Assembly (NCBI GenBank): GCA_026931725.1
Contig: JAIXLE010000256.1
Location: 1 to 43,259 of the forward strand
DNA: 43,259 nt
Direction of reading: 5' to 3'
From: Bacteroidales bacterium
GTDB lineage: Bacteria > Planctomycetota > Planctomycetia > Gemmatales > Gemmataceae
Under the pieces are notes generated by a model, which saw only the letters and a program-made list of their open reading frames with translations, was not told where the DNA came from and made no database searches. A program made the translations under genes and the position numbers. Numbering within the stretch: the first letter of the stretch is position 1; each line of letters starts with the position of its first letter. This document shows positions 34,328 to 40,629 of the stretch, in pieces.

Positions 34328-37198
34328 TCATTTGGTGGGAATCGGGGGCAACGGGGGGATTTCGGCGACGATGCGGAACCCGGTTTGCATGTCGGCACAG
34401 TCCGCGGGGAGGTGGCTGCGGAAGTAGGTTCCGGCGATGCTACCCGTCAGGAACGAACCGCCGCGGATGACGCGGAAGTCGTCGGGGTGTGGGGTTGTCT
34501 GGATCGGGTCCGTTTCCTTGAGTTTCGCCCAATCTCCGTAGTGGTCCTGGCACCATTCCGCGACGTTGCCGAACAGATCGTGCAAGCCGAGCGGGTTGGC
34601 GGCTTTTTGCGCCACGGGAGCCGTGAAACTGAATCCGTCGTTGCCGGACAGTGCGATCGGCTTCTTCTCCCCATCGCTCAAGGATTGGAGGAGGCTATCA
34701 TCCGCCAAGTTGGCCGATTGGAGTACGGTTTGGGGGTCGGCATTCAGTTTCGGTGTCGGGGAGGATAACCGCGTGACGTACTCCCACTCGGCTTCCGTGG
34801 GAAGGCGATAGGTTTTGCCTTCCTTCTTCGAGAGCCATTCACAGAATGCGGTTGCTTCCAGCCAAGTGACATTCACAACGGGGTGGTTTTCATCCTGTTT
34901 GTACCCTGGGTTCTCCCAGCTGAACTCGGGGGCGATGGTGAACCATTGGGGGGATTTTTTGTCGTAACCCCAGCGTGGCCCAGTGGTACGGTGTCCGGTT
35001 GCCAGCACGAACTTCTGGAATTGTGCGCGTGTGACTTCCGTTTTCCCGATGTAGAACGGTTTCGTAATGGTCACCGTGCGGGTGCGTTGGTCTGCAAATT
35101 TTTGCGATAACAGCGGATCGCGGGGCGGGTCCATGCCCAAGGTCGCCGTCCCGGCTGGGATCAGTTTGAGCGTCAATCCGATCGTGTTCTGCATTTCCGG
35201 CGCTGGGGGTTCCGGCACCAGTGCGAGACGCAATTCCAATACGGGTTCCCGATCAGGTTTCAGTTCGAGCGTTACGGTCTTGTAGCCCGGCACGGCGACC
35301 CGAACGGACTGTTTCCGGCGTGCCACAATGAAACGACCAGGTTCTGTGGGTTGCTTTTGGGCGGTCGGATCATCCGGGAAGGTGACCGTGGCATTCCTGG
35401 GTAGCTGGAGAATGTGCGCGATCACCGTGGGCGGCGGTGGCGCGGGCACCAGTGCGACGGTGTATTCTCGCGTGCGGCCACGATCGACGGTCAATTCCTG
35501 GGGGAGGAAACCCTTCTTTTCGAGCCGCAATTGGAACACGGACACGGGATGTTCGATAAGGTACGACCCCGGAAGGGTTCCCGGTTGGATCGTTCCCCCC
35601 GTTTCTCCTTGGGGATGGAACGCAATGGTCGAATCCACGGGCATGACCCGTACCGTGACCGTCGAGGGAATGGGGACTGGCTTGGTCGCCGGGACGGGGG
35701 GAATGGGGGTTGACTGGGTCGATGTCGTGGCCGGTGGGCTGGGGGGCGTGGGAGGTGAAACCGGAATAACCGGAATGCTGGTGGTCGTGCTGGGTGTTTG
35801 GGTCGAATGGCCTTGAGCCAGTTCGGTTGCTGGGAAAGGCGGAACGGGGGAGTCGGAGTCGAAGCTGATGTCCCAGAGGATGAGGCCGCCGATCAATACA
35901 CCCAGGCTGATGAGAGCCGGAACGATCGCCCGCTGCCAAACGGGGCGTGTGGCTCGGAGATGGATATATTCCGATTCCCGGACCTGTTCGAGGATCCAGC
36001 CGAGTTCCTCCGCGACCTCGGCAGCCGTCATCTTTTGGTGTACCGGATCGCGGGACATCAGGCGTTCGATCAACCCGGAGAGTTCGGCGGGAACATCGGG
36101 ATTCAGCTGAATAACCGGCGTGGCGGTTTCGGAAGCCGCTTTCATGATGACACTGACAGGGGTATCGCCAGTGAACGGCAATCGCCCCGTGGTCATTTCG
36201 TAGAGTAGCACGCCGAGACTATAGAGATCAACGCGGGGGTCATCGCGGGTGCCGGTGGCTTGGGCGGGGCTCATGTAGGCGGGGGTGCCCATGATGTCGC
36301 CCGCGCCCGTGAGGGCGATCTGTTCTTCAGAGGCGATGGCGCGGGCGAGTCCGAAGTCGAGGAGTTTACACCGTGCCGGCGTGAATCCCCCTTTGGCGGA
36401 CGTATTCGCCTGGGCTTCGATCCAGACGTTGGCCGGTTTGACATCCCGGTGAATGACATGCAAGGCATGGGCGGCGGCCAGTCCCTCGGCGATGCCGATA
36501 CCGACTTGGATCGTGAAGGGGATGGGGGGGCGTTTTTCCTGGTCGAGGCGTTTGCGGAGGCTTTCTCCGCGCAGAATGGGCATGGCGATGAACAATCGCC
36601 CGGAATCTTCACCAGCCTGATAGATCGGTGTGATGTTTTCGTGTTCGATTCGGGCCTGCGAGCGGGCTTCATTCAGGAAGCGGTTGCGGAATTTGGGGCG
36701 ATCCGCGAAATCGTGGCGGATCACCTTGAGGGCGACTTGTCGACCAAGGCGGGTATCTTCCGCGCAGTAGACGACCCCCATGCCCCCTTCCCCTATCGTG
36801 TAGAGGATGCGGTAATCACCGAGTTGGATGAGTTGTTCGGGAGTCGTGATTCCGTCAGGCTTGTCGGATGGTTTGGGTGACGGTGGTAGGTTTTTCCCAT
36901 CAGGTGCGGCAAAGGTGCGGGTGAAATCCGAAGGTGGACTCTGGGAAACCGGTGTGACGCGAGATTGAAAAGAAACCGAGAACTGGTTCTCATCCTGCTG
37001 GATGAGGCTTTCCGCGTTGGCATCCTCGGGGGTGAGGCTGGGGATGCGCCCGGTACGGAGTTCATCGAGTCGCCGGGTGAGGGCGGGGATTAAGTCCGTG
37101 CGATCCCAGCAGAGTTCTTCCGCCGCGGGGTCTTTGCCACGGGCGCGAGCCGCGTGCCATTCGCGGACATACGGCTCCAGTGGGTCAGCGTCGGACAT
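34328..37198 (-). CDS. Transmembrane Ser/Thr protein kinase fused to an FGE-sulfatase-like (SUMF1) domain
   Basis: The protein has 956 aa. The N-terminal kinase spans about 130-405: GEGGMG (glycine loop), ALKVI (Lys160), IHRDVKPANV (catalytic loop), DFGLA (Mg site) and GTPAYMSPA. A membrane segment at about 427-444 (ALISLGVLIGGLILW) is followed by a Pro/Thr-rich stalk (455-515). Two beta-rich PEGA-like segments (about 515-665) come next, then a sulfatase-modifying-factor-like domain (about 675-945: IGKTEVTRAQF, LPTEAEWEYV, DLFGNVAEWCQDHYG, FRVIRGGSF). The kinase should be cytoplasmic and the rest outside. The FGE catalytic Cys pair after GGSF is absent, so the domain is probably a ligand-binding fold. 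TTG 37204 is in frame; ATG 37198 is preferred. It lies about 59 bp after the secreted-protein gene. Confidence 0.92.
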   Translation of the reverse strand: MSDADPLEPYVREWHAARARGKDPAAEELCWDRTDLIPALTRRLDELRTGRIPSLTPEDANAESLIQQDENQFSVSFQSRVTPVSQSPPSDFTRTFAAPDGKNLPPSPKPSDKPDGITTPEQLIQLGDYRILYTIGEGGMGVVYCAEDTRLGRQVALKVIRHDFADRPKFRNRFLNEARSQARIEHENITPIYQAGEDSGRLFIAMPILRGESLRKRLDQEKRPPIPFTIQVGIGIAEGLAAAHALHVIHRDVKPANVWIEAQANTSAKGGFTPARCKLLDFGLARAIASEEQIALTGAGDIMGTPAYMSPAQATGTRDDPRVDLYSLGVLLYEMTTGRLPFTGDTPVSVIMKAASETATPVIQLNPDVPAELSGLIERLMSRDPVHQKMTAAEVAEELGWILEQVRESEYIHLRATRPVWQRAIVPALISLGVLIGGLILWDISFDSDSPVPPFPATELAQGHSTQTPSTTTSIPVIPVSPPTPPSPPATTSTQSTPIPPVPATKPVPIPSTVTVRVMPVDSTIAFHPQGETGGTIQPGTLPGSYLIEHPVSVFQLRLEKKGFLPQELTVDRGRTREYTVALVPAPPPPTVIAHILQLPRNATVTFPDDPTAQKQPTEPGRFIVARRKQSVRVAVPGYKTVTLELKPDREPVLELRLALVPEPPAPEMQNTIGLTLKLIPAGTATLGMDPPRDPLLSQKFADQRTRTVTITKPFYIGKTEVTRAQFQKFVLATGHRTTGPRWGYDKKSPQWFTIAPEFSWENPGYKQDENHPVVNVTWLEATAFCEWLSKKEGKTYRLPTEAEWEYVTRLSSPTPKLNADPQTVLQSANLADDSLLQSLSDGEKKPIALSGNDGFSFTAPVAQKAANPLGLHDLFGNVAEWCQDHYGDWAKLKETDPIQTTPHPDDFRVIRGGSFLTGSIAGTYFRSHLPADCADMQTGFRIVAEIPPLPPIPTK

Positions 37199-37257
37199 TG
37201 GCAAACCCCCGAATGGTCACAGTGTGGCGGAAAATGAACTCGGTGCCAGTTGCGAGG

Positions 37258-38763
37258 TTATTGTGGTCGATCGTAGTATCGGATGCGCAGGAACGCAATC
37301 GGGGCCGGGTCCAAATCGAAGGAGATCCGCTTGATGGGACCAGCCGATTCCAGAACCTGACCATCGACGATCAACCCACGGGAAACGAGTTGGGTTTTGT
37401 GTGGATCGGCTTGGAAGGAGCCGTTGTTCAGGATGACGTTGGCCCTTTTTGCGAGTTCCTCCTGCGCTTTTTTCAGGTCTTGCGTATTGCGGATGGTATT
37501 GACGGATGCTCCGCCCATTCCCAGTGTGATTGTGGAGGCATCGAGAAAAATCGCCTCTTTTTGTACTTCTTCCTGTCGGGGGGCCGGGTCGGGAGGGGTC
37601 ATGGGTGGCTTGTTCTGGAAGACATGCAGTGTCACCAATCCACGGTACAGGTCTGACATCAGGTTAAAGTTGGCTTCCGATTCCGTTGCGTTGAGAACCT
37701 CGAACTTCCGATATTTTCCGTCCGTACTTTCGTAGAATCCCAAAATGTCGAAAGTCTGGCCGGGCTCCAGTACCCACATGCGATGTTGGTGCGGTGGTGC
37801 CTCGTTCAGATGGCACGCATCGGGATTCAGGGAGTTGGTATTCCGGCCATTGACGGCGAGCAGGGCCGCATAAGTGTCTTTGTCGGATGTATTCGTCAAA
37901 CGGAACGCGACCTCATCGCCCCGCTTGGGGTCCAGCGCGGACGGGACAAACTTCCCGACACCCGGATGCAGGGGGTCCGAGTACAGTTTGATGGGCTGGC
38001 CGTTAATGAGGAATTCCAGGCGTATGGGGCTGGCTCCGGCGAGCTGCTTAAACCCATCCGAATGGGCAAATGCTTCTGCTGCCGATTTTTGGGCCGCTAC
38101 ATCCGTCTGATTGCGGGAGCTTTCGGGGATGTGCGAGATGACATAACCGATCCCCGCCATGGCCAGCACACCCCGATCAGTCGGGATGGTTTGGGGTTGC
38201 TCTTGGGAGTAGCCGTTCAAGACGAGGAGTGACTTCAACTCTGCGGGTTGTTGGGCGGTGAAGCCATAAAGAGTGATGGTGATGCTGCGATAATCAGCAG
38301 AAAAAGCCAATTCTCCCGTCACGAAGGCTTGGGGTAGGGCGGAATTCGTGCTGTCCCAAGCGATCGGCAACTTGCCGATGGTGGCGAGGGTTTTGCGGCC
38401 TTCTACCGTTTTCCAGGTGGTATTCGCGGGGAGCTTGCGGGCCGCTTCCCCCGAGCCGGTCAGCACCATCAACGGTGCCTTATCATTATTGGCCAGGATT
38501 AAGGTGTTCTCCAGGCGGCGGGCCAAGTCGATATTGGCCACGCCCGAACGAAAATCGACCTGCCCATCCGGGCGACGGATGCTGAAGTTGAGGACCGCAA
38601 CATCGGAAACTCCCAGTTTCTCTGTCGCCGAAAAGATCTGCGGGGCATTTTTGAGAAACACCCAATCGACGGTATCGGCAGGGGCAGGAACTGTGCAAAA
38701 TACCCCCAAACAGGCCAGAATCCAGGGTGGCATCCGCCAGGTGATGCGGGAAGAAGTGTTCAT
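37258..38763 (-). CDS. Secreted protein of unknown function, upstream partner gene of the kinase
   Basis: The protein has 501 aa. The signal peptide is WRMPPWILACLGVFCTVPAPA. The mature protein has a mixed alpha/beta first half; residues about 230-360 (SPIRLEFLINGQPIKLYSDP, GDEVAFRLTNTSDKDTYAALLAVNGRNTNS, RMWVLEPGQTFDILGFYES) resemble DUF4384-like beta-sandwich modules found beside bacterial Ser/Thr kinases. The C-terminal part is FLDASTITLGMGGASVNTIRN and onwards. I do not recognise a full-length family. ATG 38763 has AGAGG six bases before it; TTG 38769 is an alternative. Same strand and about 59 bp before the kinase gene, so the two are probably co-transcribed and may act together outside the cell. 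Confidence 0.8.
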   Translation of the reverse strand: MNTSSRITWRMPPWILACLGVFCTVPAPADTVDWVFLKNAPQIFSATEKLGVSDVAVLNFSIRRPDGQVDFRSGVANIDLARRLENTLILANNDKAPLMVLTGSGEAARKLPANTTWKTVEGRKTLATIGKLPIAWDSTNSALPQAFVTGELAFSADYRSITITLYGFTAQQPAELKSLLVLNGYSQEQPQTIPTDRGVLAMAGIGYVISHIPESSRNQTDVAAQKSAAEAFAHSDGFKQLAGASPIRLEFLINGQPIKLYSDPLHPGVGKFVPSALDPKRGDEVAFRLTNTSDKDTYAALLAVNGRNTNSLNPDACHLNEAPPHQHRMWVLEPGQTFDILGFYESTDGKYRKFEVLNATESEANFNLMSDLYRGLVTLHVFQNKPPMTPPDPAPRQEEVQKEAIFLDASTITLGMGGASVNTIRNTQDLKKAQEELAKRANVILNNGSFQADPHKTQLVSRGLIVDGQVLESAGPIKRISFDLDPAPIAFLRIRYYDRPQ

Positions 38764-39297
38764 GTTCAACCTCTAGGTTTGGAGCCGAGGATCCGGTTGC
38801 CCAGGTTGTAATCTGTCCGCGCACGGTTCAGGTAAGCAGATCTTTCCGTTTTTCGCAATATCGTTTTGGAATTGGATTCATTTTTCAGACCAACCCATTG
38901 TGAATATACAAAATTATGATCGTTAGTGTATAGGATTTGCGAGCGGTGTGAGGGAATAGGAAACGATCATCAGACGGCCAACATGGTCGATTGGGAACCA
39001 TTCCCACGGATGCCGCCCACCCACGAACGGTGACCAATCCGGCAACCCACACACACCCGATTCGGCATTCCACTTCCCGCTATCCCAGAGCGGTTTGGGG
39101 GCGGTTTGGGGAAGAACTCCCTGCGGAATCCCGGTTGTTGGGAAAGATGGGCACACTTCGGAACGGAAGTTGCTGAACTGTTGAGAATCGAGTTCGTGCG
39201 GTTGATTGGGTGTCAACCAAAACACACAACTCTCCAGTGTGAAACGGGCTTCACGGGTTGCATACCTCACATGCCTATGGCTGGTCAAAACACTCCC
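38764..39297. other. 534-bp divergent intergenic region between the kinase unit and the RND operon
   Basis: It contains the AT-rich stretch at about 38825-38940 (including aatatacaaaattatgat), unusual for this high-GC window, which probably holds the minus-strand promoter of the kinase unit. Small direct repeats (gcggtttggg) occur at 39090-39110. A plus-strand frame runs through the right half in phase with the RND adaptor, but its N-terminal part looks noncoding. Confidence 0.5.
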
Positions 39298-40536
39298 ATG
39301 AAATACTGCCCCATCCCTACGACAATCGCGGCCGTGGTGGCCTTGATTCTGCCGGCCTGCCATCATGAGGCCGACCACGCCCACCATGAACACCAAAACA
39401 AGATCCTGGTGACGCGCCCTGAGGTCAAGGATGTCGTGTTCACCCGGAGTTACGTCTGCCAGATTCACTCGCAGCGTCACATCGAAATCTGTGCCCTGGA
39501 AAACGGCTACATCCAAAAGATCAACGTCAAGGAAGGGCAAGCCGTGCAGCAAGGGGAGGTGATGTTCAAAATCCTCCCGCCACTTTATCAGGCCAAACTG
39601 GACGCGGAACAAGCGGAAGCCCGTCTCGCGCAGATCAATTTCGACAACACCAAACGGCTCAACGAACAAGGCGTTGTCTCCGTGCAGGAAGTGGCCTTGA
39701 AACAAGCCGAACTCGATCGCGCCAAGGCCAAGGCCGCTCTGGCCCAGGCGGAACTCAACTTCACGGACATCAAAGCCCCCTACAGCGGAATCGTCGATCG
39801 CCTCATGGAACAGTTGGGTAGCCTCGTGGATGCGGGCGACGTGTTGACTACGCTTTCCGATAACAGCGTACTGTGGGTCTACTTCAACGTGCCCGAAGCC
39901 CAGTATCTCGAATATCTGGACGGTCTGAAGTATTTGCGGCAACAGAATCAGACATCCATGCAGGTGAAAGTGGGGGCCAAAGTCAAGGCGGCTTCCCAGA
40001 AACAGGATGACGACAAAGATGATGATGACGATGATCGGGACGATGATGACCGGGATGGCCACGATAATCGGCATGCGGAAGAACTGCGTCATGTCGAACT
40101 GGTCCTGGCCAACGGACAAAAATTCTCCCACATCGGCACCATCACCGCGATTGAAGCCAAGTTCAACAACCAGACCGGCACCGTCCCGTTCCGGGCCGAC
40201 TTCCCCAACCCCGAAGGCTTGCTGCGTCATGGGCAGACCGGCACCATTCTGATTCACCGGACATTACCCAAAGCCCTCGTCATCCCGCAGCGGGCCACCT
40301 TTGAAATCCTCGACAAACGCTACGTTTTCGTCGTCGACAAAGAAGGCGTTGTTCACCAACGGTTAATTAAGATTGGCTACGAACAGGATGACATCTTCAT
40401 CATCAAGGATGGATTAACTGAATCCGATCAGATCGTGTTGGAAGGTGTCCGCGAAGTTCAGGACGGGGAAAAGATCGAATTTGAATTTGAGAAACCCGAA
40501 AAAGCATTGTCCACCCAAAAGTACCACGCCGAGTAA
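39298..40536 (+). CDS. RND efflux system periplasmic adaptor (membrane fusion protein), lipoprotein, with His- and Asp-rich tracts
   Basis: The protein has 412 aa. The lipoprotein signal IAAVVALILPAC places lipid Cys21. A His-rich start (CHHEADHAHHEHQNK) follows. The adaptor fold is typical of HlyD/AcrA: IHSQRHIEICALENGYIQKINVKEGQAVQQGEV, a helical hairpin (YQAKLDAEQAEARLAQINF ... AKAKAALAQAELNF), IKAPYSGIVDRLMEQLGSLV, FRADFPNPEGLLRHGQTGTI and the C-terminal ESDQIVLEGVREVQDGE. Between them sits a tract of about 26 residues dominated by Asp (residues about 236-261). Start: ATG 39298 begins directly before the signal; ATG 39271 and 39277 are possible, none with a strong ribosome site. It pairs with the pump gene 93 bp downstream. 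Confidence 0.88.
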   Translation: MKYCPIPTTIAAVVALILPACHHEADHAHHEHQNKILVTRPEVKDVVFTRSYVCQIHSQRHIEICALENGYIQKINVKEGQAVQQGEVMFKILPPLYQAKLDAEQAEARLAQINFDNTKRLNEQGVVSVQEVALKQAELDRAKAKAALAQAELNFTDIKAPYSGIVDRLMEQLGSLVDAGDVLTTLSDNSVLWVYFNVPEAQYLEYLDGLKYLRQQNQTSMQVKVGAKVKAASQKQDDDKDDDDDDRDDDDRDGHDNRHAEELRHVELVLANGQKFSHIGTITAIEAKFNNQTGTVPFRADFPNPEGLLRHGQTGTILIHRTLPKALVIPQRATFEILDKRYVFVVDKEGVVHQRLIKIGYEQDDIFIIKDGLTESDQIVLEGVREVQDGEKIEFEFEKPEKALSTQKYHAE

Positions 40537-40569
40537 CCTCAAGGCAACAGGCAGTCAGCGGTTGTCCTC

Positions 40570-40598
40570 ACAAACGGCAGCGGCGAAGGGCCGTTTGT
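40570..40598 (+). promoter_or_regulatory. Hairpin between the RND adaptor and pump genes
   Basis: acaaacggc (40570-40578) pairs perfectly with gccgtttgt (40590-40598) around 11 nt, followed by tt. It lies inside the 93-bp gap, so it may attenuate or stabilise the message and set adaptor/pump ratio. Confidence 0.5.
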
Positions 40599-40629
40599 TT
40601 CCTGAGTCTCACGCGGATCACTGGATTAT

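Noticed and set aside
34328..35100. Active formylglycine-generating enzyme domain in the kinase
   Set aside because: The Cys pair expected after the GGS motif is absent, so sulfatase activation is not supported.
39106..39297. N-terminal extension of the RND adaptor back to 39106
   Set aside because: The extension has no signal character and would place the lipoprotein signal about 70 residues inside the protein.
40004..40080. GAT/GAC-rich repeat as a possible CRISPR or microsatellite array
   Set aside because: The repeats are in frame and encode the Asp-rich insertion of the adaptor; there are no spacers of even length.
38923..40257. Long minus-strand reading frame (444 codons) opposite the RND adaptor gene
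   Set aside because: The plus strand encodes an unmistakable adaptor. The minus frame has Phe/Gly/Asp-rich composition typical of antisense translation and no recognisable domain.
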